From: Moringa oleifera
Lineage: Eukaryota > Streptophyta > Magnoliopsida > Brassicales > Moringaceae
Assembly (NCBI GenBank): GCA_021397835.1
Contig: JAJFZO010000609.1
Location: 12,960,001-13,024,000 of the forward strand
DNA length: 64,000 bases
Direction: 5' to 3'
A program made the translations under genes and the position numbers. Shown here in pieces: positions 35,852-49,300 of the stretch. The notes beneath the pieces are model-generated. The model made no database searches and had not been told where the DNA came from. It saw only the letters and a program-made list of their open reading frames with translations. The first letter of the stretch is position 1; each line of letters opens with the position of its first letter.

Positions 35852-37231
35852 ATCCAAGATTCTTTCACCGCACTGTCGCATGACCGTGGAGCTCCCTGTG
35901 AAAATGTACCAAGTTCTCTGTCCCTGGTATGTTGGGCCGAGCTTTATGTCATTCGTGAGCTCGTATACCGGGCTCGATCAATTTGAAATGTCTTCACCCT
36001 ACCAAAATACTGACGCCTCAGCCCAAGGTTTTTTTTTAAAAAAAGAAAAATAAAGAGAAAATTGTTGTGTGGGATTCCAACCCACGCCCTCTCTGCAATG
36101 GGGTAAGCATACTTTGTTTAACACGAAAAAAAAAAAAAAAAAAGGGTTTCGATTAATTTAATTATATTTTTAAATTTTAAATTTTAAATTAATTTATAAA
36201 TTAAAATTTTATTTTTTATCAATTTTTAATTAATTTTTAAATCAAAATTAGTTAAAAAACTGTTTTTAATTTAATAATTAATTAATTTTATCAATATTAT
36301 TAATAATAATTTATTTTTTAAATACAAAATTTAAATTTAAATAAATTTTTCATTAATTTAATTACTAATTAAATCTATAAAAAATTTTGATTCTATTTTA
36401 ATCGGTTATTTTTCATATTTGATTGGTATTGATTATTTTTTAAAAAAATTAAGTTAATTCGGTTGTTAAAATTTTTAAACCAATCGAATTAACTTAATTT
36501 TTTGGAGGGTTGAAGTTGAATCTAATGCATTAAACCACTGGGAGACAATTATACATTTCCATATAAAAATATATTCAATTATTTATATATATCACAACAT
36601 CTAAGCAAATAAGATATAGAGAACCAAAAATATGTTTATATATGCGTGTATACTATGCATTGCACTGCTTATCCAAAACCCACATCACTGCCCTCTGATC
36701 AAATGATTACAAGAATCAAAAGCGGGACATCGTGGGGTAAGGAGTAGGGCAACATATGGCTGCTAGTTGGGAAACTTGTCTGATAATGTGCTCTTTGTAG
36801 CGTCAATGAAGAACTGATGTTCGTAGATTGGAACTCGTTTAATAAATCGTTGTTACAGCCTGATACTGTTTCATAAAGGTGACTATTGGGCTGGGTTTTC
36901 TGTCGAGATCAGGAATTTGTTTAAAAGGCCCAGATGCATCCAGGATTCTGTCCGGAAAACCAAGCAGCCGCTGTGACGTCCGGTTTAGCGGAGGCAGTCA
37001 GAAGTCGGAAGAGAGAAAGGAAGGCAAGCTCAGGAGAAAAAGCACACCATTGCACGCGGAAGAAAGTAAAATTAGGACAGTCGCGGGAGAAAAGGCAGAC
37101 CATTCTCAATTCTCCAATTCATCATTTGAACTGATTTGTCTTGTCCATTTTAATACAACTTTCTTTCCACTATCACTTCCCCGTCAAGCAAACACCGGTT
37201 TCCGCACCTCGCCACTCTGGTTTCTCTTTGC
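35852..37231. other. Upstream region shared by GET2 and the ZFYVE26-like gene
   Basis: The two genes diverge from here. The interval contains an AT-rich MITE-like repeat (36140-36495), a long A-run at about 36126-36143, and a short block near 36065-36085 that looks like a tRNA T-arm on the minus strand without the rest of a tRNA. No gene is supported. Confidence 0.55.
36140..36495 (-). mobile_element. Diverged relative of the 51220-51615 MITE, inverted
   Basis: Read on the minus strand, this AT-rich block follows the same order of words as the element at 51220-51615. Shared words include TTGGTTTAAAAATTTT, ACCGAATTAA, ATATGAAAAATAA, and a run around ATTTATTTAAATTTAAATTT. The terminal TAGGGGTGA is not seen, so the ends have been lost or replaced. 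Limits are approximate. Confidence 0.6.
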
Positions 37232-37241
37232 ATATATATAT
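37232..37241 (+). promoter_or_regulatory. Possible TATA box of the ZFYVE26-like gene
   Basis: ATATATATAT is about 70 bp before the start codon at 37312, which would put transcription start near 37262. Simple AT repeats are common here, so the support is modest. Confidence 0.4.
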
Positions 37242-37311
37242 GAATGTGTCTGAAACAAAAGGAGCGAGTTTATCACAGTAGATAGACGAATCTATCTGAC
37301 TTTCCGCTGAA

Positions 37312-40300
37312 ATGGACAGAGAAGCCGAGCTCCTCTCGCGCCTAGCCGCGAACCACTTGTTCCTGGCCCAATTCGAGCCATTACGAGCCACTCTGCTCTC
37401 TCTCCGGATGCGAAACCCGGACCTTGCTCTCGCTATCCTTCAAACAATTGTAGCCAACGCGGGCCGATTCGAGAACGTTCTCTGGTCGCCATCTTGTTCA
37501 TCGCCATCCCTCCTTACATTTCTATCGATCCTCGAGCTCCTACAGTTCAACAACGCCACTTCACCATGGGGTTTCGATTCCAATACACTGCGCCTGCGTG
37601 CAGAGTTCTTACTGTTAGCGGAGATTTTGAGCGATCGCGTTTCAAGAAGTATGAGGAAAGACGTCGATTTGGAGAGAATTGAGAAGGAGAAGGAACAGGA
37701 GCTCATGAGCCAAGCCGGGGTATTTGAGGAGGAGAGAAATGCGGAATTATTGGAGAGGAGTGAGGAGTTGGGAGATGGGGAAGGTGAATTGGGGGATTGC
37801 GTGAGGGTTTTGGATAGAATTTTGGAGTTGGGTGTGAAGAGGTTGAAGGTAGACTTTGATACTAAAGGCAATGGTGATGATGGGAGTGAGAGGAGGGAGA
37901 TTTCTGGGGCTATGTTGATTGAGGAAGGGGAGATGATGAGTTTGGGAAGAGTTGCTTTAGAGCACGCAGATCTTTTTGATGCATTGTGTTGTAATATACA
38001 GAGGCAAGTGAGGGGTTGGGAGGGTGATGACTCGAGTTTGGCTATAACAGTGAAGGGAAATGTGAGATATGGAGAAGATTCGTTGGGGGAGGAGGAGAAT
38101 AAGAGGGTGCTTCGCTTGATACAAAGGAGTATTCAGTTAGCACATTTAGATGGTATGAGGGAGTGTTTGAAGGAGGAAGACGAACAAGGAGCAGTGGCTC
38201 GTGTTCGTTTTCTTCACCTTGACTATGGAGTCGAGGAGGCTGAGTATCGGTACGTGTTCCTTGGGATCTAGTCAAACCGAATAAAATGTAGTATCCATGG
38301 AACTATGTTTGATTATTCCCCCTCCCCTTTTATAGCTAGTTCTAGTTATATCAGTGTGACATAGCCAATTGTTTCATGTTATTCATCTTAGACCTGATTA
38401 TGACTGGGAGGAAAGGAAAAGAAACTAGAAATCTGTGTGAAAGTTCTATGTATTTGCTTCTGTTTTATCTGGTTCCGTTGGTTGCTTGATTTGGTAAATT
38501 TAGTTGCCTAATTGTTGTGAAATGCGGTCGTAACTTGGTCTATTCCTTTTGCTTGCTACAAAACATGGCGATGGGACCTTTATGAGTATATCTTGAATGT
38601 GTGTGATCATAGGCAGAATATTGATCCCTTCCTTTTGACATTTACATGGTCTTAGATACAGGATGGAACCAGCTAGAGTGTCTTCACTTGAACAATTGTT
38701 CTAGATTACAATAATATTAAAATAAAGGAACTAGCATTCTACTTGATCACTTACCTCAGTGGGCTTCACTTTGCATATAGAAGCCTTATATTCCTTGTTT
38801 TTGGTTTATGTATGAAGCTTAGTACAGTGTCTTGAAATTGCTGTGTGTCCTTTTGGATGTTGTTGAGGTCCTGCATCTGTGAACTTTTGGTTGTCAGCCT
38901 CTGGAGTCTGCCATCATAAGCTGCAAAACATGGTTTTCAACCGTATCTCATCTATGTCTTGTGTTCGTTCTTGTTCTACAGAAACAGAGCAATGCACTTG
39001 ACTTATATAGCCAATATGGTTTCCATGCCTGCTAAAATTTGTGTTACTTATTAGTACTTGACTCCGCTTCTTTGATTAGAAATGTGTACCATAGGACCCA
39101 GATAAAAGGGGTGGGAAGGGGAAGGAGCAGAAGAAGGAAAAACTCAAAGTTTAGAATCGTATGTCTGTGATATTTAAATCCTTAATTTGAATTTGTGTCT
39201 AAGACATGAGATCATAAATTTGGGCTGAAAAACATGCTCAAAACTATACCTCACAGATGCGGTATTCTTTTTATGTCGAAGATCCTTGTCAATACGAGAT
39301 CCTAGATTGTGATTTGGATTTGTTCTAAGGTTAATTTGACAATGGAAAAAAATATCTTTGATATTCTAATGAAGAATACTTGTTTTGCCTTGGGTATGAG
39401 CAGTAGTATTGTCTTTCACATCGCGAGAGGTACTATGTTGATGGTAAGTAACTGTCTATTTATTTGGTGTGATGATGTTGATGTGCTTTAGGCTAGCTTT
39501 TTCTTATTCTGCTCTTCTTCTTCTTCTTATTATTTTTTTTTCATGCCATAGCTCATTATGGAGATCTTCTTGACGAAACTGACAGTATATTGTATGTTCT
39601 ATGAAGATGATACTTTACTCTCTGTTTTTTTTTTCATTTTTTTTCCATTAGCTTGATAAAGAAGTAAATGGATCATCCCATTTTGTTGTTCTGTAGATAC
39701 TTATGCATTCTCTGCCAATTGAGAAAAATATATTTATTTGCATTTCCTTTTGATGTTTTAACAGTGCAGTTTTGCAAGATCTCCTTAAGGGAGTTATGTC
39801 AAAAAGGGAGGGTTTTGGAGACTCATGGCTTGCTGTGCAACAAAAGTTGCTGTTAATTTATGGAGAAGCTCTTTCATCAAATTGCGGAGATCTCATTCAA
39901 ATGATTCAGGTGGTTCTCCTTTTCTTTTGGCTGTTTTAGGTGGTAGCCTTTTGATCAGCATTTCGAAGGGGTATGACTTCAATGATTAAATTCTTCATTG
40001 GCTATTGAGAGGGCTGCGATTGGCCTAGACTCCCGTGTTTCATAAATGCTTTGCTAAAGCTATCTCGATTTACTAAATAATTTTGGTTTTTTTAGGGAAA
40101 CCCTAGGCCCTGATGATGATCTTGCTATTCCTAAACATATTATTGTTTGGTAAGAAGTTTGGACTGTACCACTCTTTTATTATGTTAGTGCTGAGAGAAA
40201 CCGGATTCATTACCACTTTCCCAGTACCAACCCAGGTACTAAGAGCCAATGTGCTTCCATGTGTGGTTTTGAGGGGGGATTTTGGTCTGGGTTAGGTTGG

Positions 40301-43300
40301 GGGGTTTTTGCATTACATTAGAGGAAGGGTGTATGTCAGTTCTATGTGAGCAAGTAAAACAGGCACAGGCATACTGAAGAAAAGGGGACGACTAGGTTTA
40401 AGCCTTTATGGGTTTGGTTGTTGTTTCCCCTGGATGCACATTTCCTGGAACCCCAAACAGTTCTTGTGCCTAGCTGAATCTGATTTTATTTGTTAGCTGG
40501 ATGTAAGATTTCAATTTATCATGCAGTGCTATTTTCTGATGTAACCATGCTTAGTAGTTATGTCAATATGAAATTCGTGTTGCCACATCTATTTGTAATA
40601 AATTTGTGCATGTGCATGTCTATGCATTTGATAAGTAAATTTCTTTATGCAATAATTCCCTTGTGGAGTGCATATGATTGTAGAAGATAGTTTTCTGCAG
40701 GTCATACAAGACGAGTTGCTGCTTCAAGAAGTCCAAATGTCTAAATCTCCTAATAGCAACCAAGTTCCTCTCCCTCTTGAGCGTTTTCAGAAATATCTTG
40801 ATGAATTCAAGCTTGATGCTGGTTTAGATGACAAAACATCACACTTAAATACGGCAGTTAGTTCTTGCATGAGAGAAATCTACCATTATGCTCGTGTTTC
40901 TGGATTACATATACTTGAATGCGTTGTGGATGCTGCATTGTCTGCTGTAAAGAGGGAACATCTTGAAGAAGCTAGCAATGTATGCGTCTATTTTTGTGTT
41001 TAAATTAAATATATGAGCATGGAAGTGTGATAGTTTTTATTTCTGCCAAGCGCTTTCGTGTGTTGTCATTGTTGAATTTCTGGCAGTTTTTCTGTTACAG
41101 GACTCATTTGTCCATGTTTGGCAGGTTCTTACACTATTTCCCCGGCTTTGCCCGCTAGTAGCTTCCATGGGTTGGGATCTGTTATCTGGTAAAACAGCCG
41201 CACGGAGAAAATTGATGCAACTGCTGTGGACGAGTAAATCACAAGTATTTCGACTGGAAGAATCTTCTCTTTATGGAAGTCAGTCAGATGAGGTCATTTG
41301 TTGTTTTGAAATTAGTTTGAGGGTACATTTTTTTTTAATATGTTGATTGTTAATGTAAAATGAATAATTGGGAACTGTAAAGTTTCTAAGATCTCACATC
41401 CTCTCTTTTGGCAGAAATCTTGTGTGGAACATCTTTGTGATTCATTATGTTATCAGCTTGATCTTGCCTCCTTTGTTGCTTGTGTCAATTCTGGTCGATC
41501 ATGGTCTTCAAAGCTCTCACTTATGATGTCTGGGAATGAACAAATAACATGTGGAAATGGAGATGCTCGGACAGACCCTTTTGTTGAAAACTTTGTTTTG
41601 GAGAGACTTTCTGTTCAAAGTCCCCTTCGGGTAAGACCCTTTATGTTTATGGGCTCAGGAATTGCTGAGCATTGAGTTGTATGCCCACAATGCCACTTAC
41701 TTTTGGTTAGGAAACATGCGTAGTTAAAATGCAAGGGGTAATTTGTAAGTTAATATGCTTCAGCATCTTTGTTGGTTTTATATCATTTGCAGAAGGATTT
41801 ACCAACTGAAGTCTTGGCCATTTCTTTTTCAAAAGCCGATTACTGCATTCTCTTTCTCTCTCTCTGGCTCCTACTCTGTCTTTCTGCCACAGTGGTTGCA
41901 TTAAAAATATGAAGGATTTTACTTTTCAATGTTACAGTAGTGGAATTATCACATAGTATAATAACTTTCTCCTTTTCTTTTGAGTGGTGTATCAAGTTGT
42001 GACAGGATTTATTTTCTGTAGGTACTATTTGATGTTGTTCCAGGTATAAAATACCAAGATGCTATTGAATTGATTAGCACGCAGCCTAGTGCTTCAAGTG
42101 TAGCAGCCTGGAGGAGGTGCATGCTAATTCTATTCTGTGTTGTGGCTATATTGGATATGTTGCTCTTGATGCTGGATTTACACTTTTTAATGCTTATGAC
42201 CAGATATGTGCAATATCCAATTGTGAATGCTTATACTACTTCTGTCCACAAACGTTAAGACCCTATTCGTTTTCTGTGTTGGCTTCCACTATAGTTTAGG
42301 AGTTGTTGTCTCATTCACTAGTGGTGACGAGTTCTATAGTTCAACCTGGGATACAGTGTACAAAGACTTACATGTTTGTTTACCGTTCTGTTTAAATGAG
42401 ACATATTTGTTTTCTTAGTATTAGCTGGACTACGTAATCATATATTGCATGGAAACTAGGAAATATGGTGGGCATGCATCAAATTGTTCATTACTCATGA
42501 CATTAATATGTTTATGGGGTGTATATTGAACTTTTAGCTAATAGGTTTCTCTTAAGGAAGACGTTGTTGGAAGGTTTGGGAATACTGTTTTCCTTATCTG
42601 TTTATCTGTTGCTTAGCCCTTTGGAATGAGGAACTATTGCTACTGAACACACTTTTTTATACTTCAATATTTTCTCAAAATTAAATAAAAAGTTTGGATT
42701 CCTCAACTTCTTGGTTGTGTTTGTGTCCTCAAGGGCAATACATGTATTCTAATCCATCTCGCCAAGATGTATGTTGTTACTTTGTTCATTGTTGGGTGTC
42801 TCTTTTATTTTCCACTATGCTGATGTGCTTTTATTTTGAGGTTTTGGATTAAAAAAGTTTTACATTTCATGTCTTCTCCTTGATAGGATGCAAGATGTTG
42901 AACTTATGCACATGCGTTATGCTTTAGAGTCAGCTGTTCTTGGCTTGGGAGCAATGAAACTGAGTCTGACTGATGAAAGAGATAGTCAATACCAAATGGC
43001 ATTGTCTCATTTGAAAGACCTCAGGATCCATTTGGATGGTGTCACTAATATTGCCCGCAAGGTCATCTTTTATTGGTTTGCATTTTCTCAATTATGTTCC
43101 ATTTCTTTTTGGTTTCTAAGGATGTTGTTTCTTCTTTTATCTTTATGTGAGGATCAATTTGTTAATGTCATGAAGCATGTATAACATTTTTCCTTTGACT
43201 GAAATCAATGTAAGTTGCTTCTTGAAGTCATTTGAATTAGGCATAATCCCTGAAAAAGCTTTTGTAGGATATGCATCCTTGCATTGTCTTTTATCAGTAT

Positions 43301-46300
43301 CATTATGGTTCTTCATGAGCATAAATACTTTTCTGCACATCGGTGCTTTTAGTTTGTGGTTGACATAAAATTTTTGGACTTTATCCTTTCTTTTCCTTAT
43401 ATATAATTTCAATATTTACTTAATGTCCTTTTTGTTTATTGGTGCAGATAATGATGGTGAATGTGATAATTTCACTTTTACACATGGATGATATGTCTCT
43501 TAATGTGACACATTCTGCCTCACCAGGGGGCTTTTCTGACTCCACATCTGCTCGGGAGCATACTGATTTCACCATGTGTCAAGGGGGAAACGAAATGGTT
43601 ATATCTTTCACTGGGTCACTACTTGATATATTACGTCACAATCTTCCACCAATTGTAACCGAGCAAGAGCATGCATTGGATGATGGTGTGAATATGGATG
43701 GAAGGCAGGCCTTAGAGTGGATGATCTCCTTGGCTAAACGTTTTATCGAGGACTGGGAATGGCGGTTATCAGTTTTGCAGCATCTTCTGCCATTGTCTGA
43801 ACGCCAGTGGAGTTGGAAGGAGGCATTGACTGTATTACGAGCTGCCCCTTCTAAGCTGCTTAACCTGTAAGTTTGATATTTCTCTTCTTAGGTTTGATGA
43901 GCCATACAACAGTCAATCATACCTGTGGTATGCATGAGACCTGTTGTTTGGTTAATTGGTTCTGCATTTTTTTTTTCCTTTGAGGCATAGAATTTTATTT
44001 GTAATTTGTTATGATCTTCTGCTTAACGCTAGAAATATACCTCTATCAACTGGATGCATATTATTGGGTTCGGAGTGGCTCTGGTTGAAATTGTTAAACT
44101 TGATCTGCTTGAGGTTCATAGCTGTTTCATGCTTGGCACAAAGCTGTACTATTGCCATCTTTTGTCATCCCTTTTTAGATGACAACTTGAATAAGAAGCT
44201 CTAAAGATTTGGGACTGCTGAAAATGGCCTCATAGAGTCAACAAAAAATCTGAGTTTTGATATGTTGGAGATAATAATTGTTAATTGTTAGTGATAACCA
44301 AAATTATAGATCCTATTTTGGAGTTGGTAAGCAGTACAAACTTTATCAATATTAGCATTGGCATATGAATTTGTCGATTATCTATGCATGCACTATACTA
44401 CGCTGTGATTGTTTAAGCAGTTTATAGCAGATAAGCTGCTTCAATATCAAAAAGAGCAGTTGGTGCAATGAAATAATAATTTGGTGATAAAAACTGTGTT
44501 TTTAGGCTGTACTGCTGCAGTGTAGCTGTGTTTAACACCCGGTGAATTAATGAACTTGATTTATCCGTAAATAACTGCTTCTCATCGAGCAAATCTTGCA
44601 TCCTTTCTGTCAATTGATTCTGATCTTAATGCCACTTGTAGACAAATATATTTTCATAGAAACACACAAAAAGTTACTTTGGACCTATAAGGTATTAAGT
44701 AAATTGCCAGCTTAAAAGCGGGGTAGTGAAAAAGCAGGAAGGACATTATGACTCAGAAGCACCTTTCTGTCCTTCAAATCAGTAGAAATGAGTTGTATGA
44801 GAGGAGAAGATATAAAAGTTAAATGAAGCCAGTTGGATAGAACACACCTGTATGGAAAGTTCATTAGTGTTGATTTGGACCTCCAAAATCCTAGATCATA
44901 TGAACAGGACGGGCAGAATGAGAGGAGGGAACGGAAGAGTGACTAAGAGGGGCGGGGTGGGTCGATGGCCCGCCATGGGTAAAAATCAAGAGGAAGGAGA
45001 TTGTAGTAGTGATGGAAGCTAGGTTCTGGAGGAGTTGCCGAATGAGGGAATGTGGAAGAGGGCGGAGGTTGTCCATCTTTTTGAGTTTAGGGGAGATGGA
45101 GTGGCTGGGAAGCTCTACAGTGTCAATGGTTGCAGCAAAGGAAATCTTTGGTAAGAGGAAATGGAGGGATGACGAACGGATTCTCCTCTTGTCGGTCAAA
45201 GGAAATCATCAAGGGCGTTTCTCGAAGCTGTCGGATTTTCAAGATTACCAATCTAGGGCATTGATAATCATGGACGAAAGAAATGGTAGGGTTTGGATCA
45301 AGTTGGCGAAAGCGATAGGGTTGGTGTGCAGGAAAAATGTAGAAAGGCACTTGAACAAGATGGCTGTACAAGTGGAGTTGAGTTGTGGACGAGGAGCAGA
45401 GGAAGAGATTGCAAGGGACGTTAAGGGGAGATTTGTTGCCTGAAATGGAAGCATTTATTTTTGTATCAGGTTGGAAGGAAGGATGGATCCAAAGGGGAAG
45501 ATAGTTGCTGGATTGTATAAAGAAGCCGGAGTACTCATGAAAGGGGTGGAAGCCGATGGAACTGTGTTGCAAAGAAATAGGTCTGCCTCAGGTTTTCGAG
45601 TGAGGAAGATGAAGGATTACAAGGACGAGTCAGGAGGAACCTATGTGTCGGCATGTGGGCGAGTCGGACTTAGTGGGCCTTTAGATAGGCCTATTAAAGG
45701 ATTGCAATTGGGTAGTAGAAGATGGGTATGTGGTCATAAGGGAAATGGGCTTGACTTGATAAAAGAATCAAGGTCTAACCTATATGGTATGCGGGTAAAG
45801 TTGAAAATTGATTTGGTGCGCCCTAATTTGGGTAAAATTAACTCAAAGAATTTGTATTTAGGTAATCACAATTCAAAGAGGTCTGATGTAAAGGTATCGG
45901 ATTCGATTGTAATGCTAAGGTGGGATAGCCTTTCTTTGGCAAGATCAATTGTGTCAACCATAACAGAGGTGGTTGGAGAAGGGGTTTCAATGTCGAAGAG
46001 GTGCAAGTGGATATAGTGGTAGATGAGGGAGGATTGAACATGGCGGCTGGTGATACTAGGGAGGATTGTAATGTTAAATCGAGTATAACATCTCCAATCT
46101 GTAAAAAAGTACCTAGAGTGACGGCAGCCAGAGAGGAAGTGGGGGCGAATGGGGGTGGGGTACGAAGGTGTGACAAAGGCAAAAGGGTCCTGTGTATGTC
46201 TTCTAAAATTCAAGGGAGGATTACCAAGGAAAGCGAATGTAGCAGAGCTTCTGAGTGTTGAGAATGCAACTTTGGAAAATACAGTGGCAATGACAAGGGG

Positions 46301-49300
46301 ATAGAAGTGGCAGTATTAGATTGGAGGGACACAAGTTCAGAGGGATATCAACAATAGTCTCAATTTGGTCAAACAAGGGAGAATTTATTTTTAATTATGT
46401 GGGATTTTGAAAATGATGTTAGATTTGAGGCAGTTGCTTTGATAATTGTAGATGAAATAGTAGATAAATATAGGTTGCATGCAAGCCAAAAAGTATCAGG
46501 GGCAGATAATAAAGGTCAAGCAAGGGTGATGGTGATGGCTGAAAGGGCAAGAGAGGTTTCAGAGGAAGAATGGTAGTTAATGATCTCAAAGAGAATTTTA
46601 AAAAACATGAAGAATGTGTGCAAGACATTGGGGGCATTCAGATTGTTTTGCGAAATTGAGAGAAGAAGATGGGAAACCAAAAATAGCAAGAGCTTTACAA
46701 GAAAAGGGAGAAAATGGGGTTGTTGGAAGGGAATTGAAGCGGCTGAAATTCTCGGTTAATTATGAGAAAAAGAATAAAGATGGAATGACCAAGGTAGTAA
46801 AGGGGAAGGGAGGGAGTGCTTGGTTATGGTACATAGGGTCTTGTCATGGAACTTGAAGGGCTTGAACAACCTCGAAAAAGGGTTGTTATCAATCATTCTT
46901 TTGAAGAAATGGGTACTAGACATAGTGTCTATCTAGGAAACTAAGATCAATGATATGAATGATAGGGTTGTGAGGAGTTTATGGGAGCAAGGGAACTGGA
47001 GTGGATGACGCTACTGGCGAAAAGGAACTTGAGAGGAGTGCTTGTGATGTGGAATGAGAAAATTGGTAATTGTCGGGATCACTTAATAGGGGAGAAGTCT
47101 ATATCATGTTTGTTTAGGAAGGAGAAGGATGGTTTCGGTGTATGTTGCCATAGCAGGATGAAGGGTAGATCTAACATATGGCATGAGTTGAAGAGGGTAG
47201 AAGGTGATGGAGACTTCCATGGGTGATTGAGGGAGATTTCAATATGATGTTGTATGCATATGAAAGAACGGGGCAAAATGGAGGACTGCAGGGCTTCTTG
47301 GGATATTGTCAGAACTTATGTAGTTACCGCTTTTGGGAGGAGGATTCATGTGGTCTAATCTTCGAAAAAACCCTATTTGGCCGAGAATTGATAGGTTTCT
47401 TATCTCTAAACAATGGAAAAAGATGTTTCCACGTACGAGCCAAAGTCTCCTTCGTAGACCGACATCGGACCATAATCTTATTATACTTGAGATAGATGGG
47501 ATCACTTGGGGGCCATCTCCATTTCAATTTGAAGAGCCAATGGAGGTGGAGGTAGAGGTGGAGGTGAAGGAAAAGTGTAGTATGGGTCTTAAGGAGTGAA
47601 GGCAAAGAGGGTGGAGATTTGCAAAAAGCTGACTGAAGTATTGCATCTTCATCAATCCATACTGATTTTTGTCAGTACCTCAAGGCTTTGTAATGCTTTT
47701 GCTTTTATTATTAGTCTATCCTCATTAATCTACATCTCAAAGGTCAACCTTTCTTCAATGGAATCCCTTATGACTAATTGCCTTTCAGAATTCTCCATTG
47801 CCCCTTTTGTAATAGCCTTATTACATTGCCCTTTACTATCTATCACTTCTGCCCTCTCTGAAGCCACCATCAAGATCCCTTTCCTTTTGTCTCTAATACC
47901 ACATCCAAAATAGCCAACTTCCATGCCCCCAATTTTTGTCATTTTCATTTTCTTTCCCCCTGGTAGCCGTTCACCTTTAAACTTCTTTGAAACCACACTT
48001 CAGTCAATCGGCCCAAACGCTATGTTTCTCAGAGCCTTCACCTTGATTTTCGGCTCTCCTACTGTTTTCTCTTCTTGAGCTATCGACTTATCTTGCCTTA
48101 GGTCAAGGTTCGAATTTGAACGGTGAAGTGAGCTTGTCATATCTCCTTTGTGATCACTAAATTCCCTGTCATTTTTCTTCAATAGTTTCGGAATAGCATC
48201 TCTGGCCACCTCTATTGAAGTTGGTGTCGTTAATTTGGCGGGAGAAGAGCTCTCATGTCGAAGATTAAGAATTAGATCTATCGGACCGGAGAGCCTCCCT
48301 CTCGAGTCGAAATTACCCGTCTTAACAGAATTCGGGTTGGGCAATCTCTTAACCCACTTTCCTATTCTAACGTTGGGCTTGATCTTTCTAGCCCACCAAC
48401 TATGAGCCGAGAATCGCCTAACACACCTCCCGTTGGATGTCTTCTTCCTTACCCGTAAACTCGACCTTTGTTCACTGTTCTGCATTCTGGATTTGTAACT
48501 CACCACCCTTCCCGAGAGAATTGATTTCTAGCTTCTACTCATCATTGGGTTACTAAGACAACCCCCCATCACTCTATCGTGTTCTCTCATTAAATTGAAT
48601 CGATGTTGACAATTAAGGCACCAAAGTTGCTACCGATAACTCGACACTCCCTTTCCTCTTTCTCTCCATCTCGGATTTGAGAGCCTCCTCTACTACCCTT
48701 ATCCTTTTTCTTTTATCTTCGTTCTATTCACGCACCTTCTCCATGGCATCTGCTACCTTAATCCAACCTTTGCCATTACCCTCATAAGGGAAAATTAGCA
48801 ATCGGATTTTGTATCCTCTAAACTCCAAGAGCTTTAAAAAGGGTTCACCCAAAAAAGCAGCTTTTCCCACCAAGGAATCATATGATCCCTTTAGTCATTT
48901 TGTTTCCTCCTTGTTGAAGAAGGTGGATGAACGATGTCCTTTGCTGCACTCTATCACCTTCAAACTATCACTACTTCTAAGATCTTTCACCAATTCGAAC
49001 TCCTTTCTTTCTATTCTCACTCAATAAACCCACGAGGGATCATTCTCTCTCAACCTAGTTCTTTCACACTCTCTCATCTCTGCTTTCTGACCAAATGTTA
49101 ACATGAAACTACATTACTGCCAACCATTCGTTGTCAGTGGTTTCCCACTATAGCCATCATCAGCCATCAAAAATAAGGTAAAAGTCATTGCTCTAATGCC
49201 AATTTGATGCATTAGAAGGTTTGTTTCAAAATTAAAAATAAAAGAATGCTCAAAAACAAACTCATAGATCACAATAGAATCTTAAATTTAGAGAATAATT

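Noticed and set aside
36065..36125. tRNA-like T-arm on the minus strand (GTGGG loop CCCAC)
   Set aside because: The stem fits, but the loop is TTGGAAT, not TTCGAAT, and no acceptor, D or anticodon arms were found at the right distances. It is probably repeat-derived.
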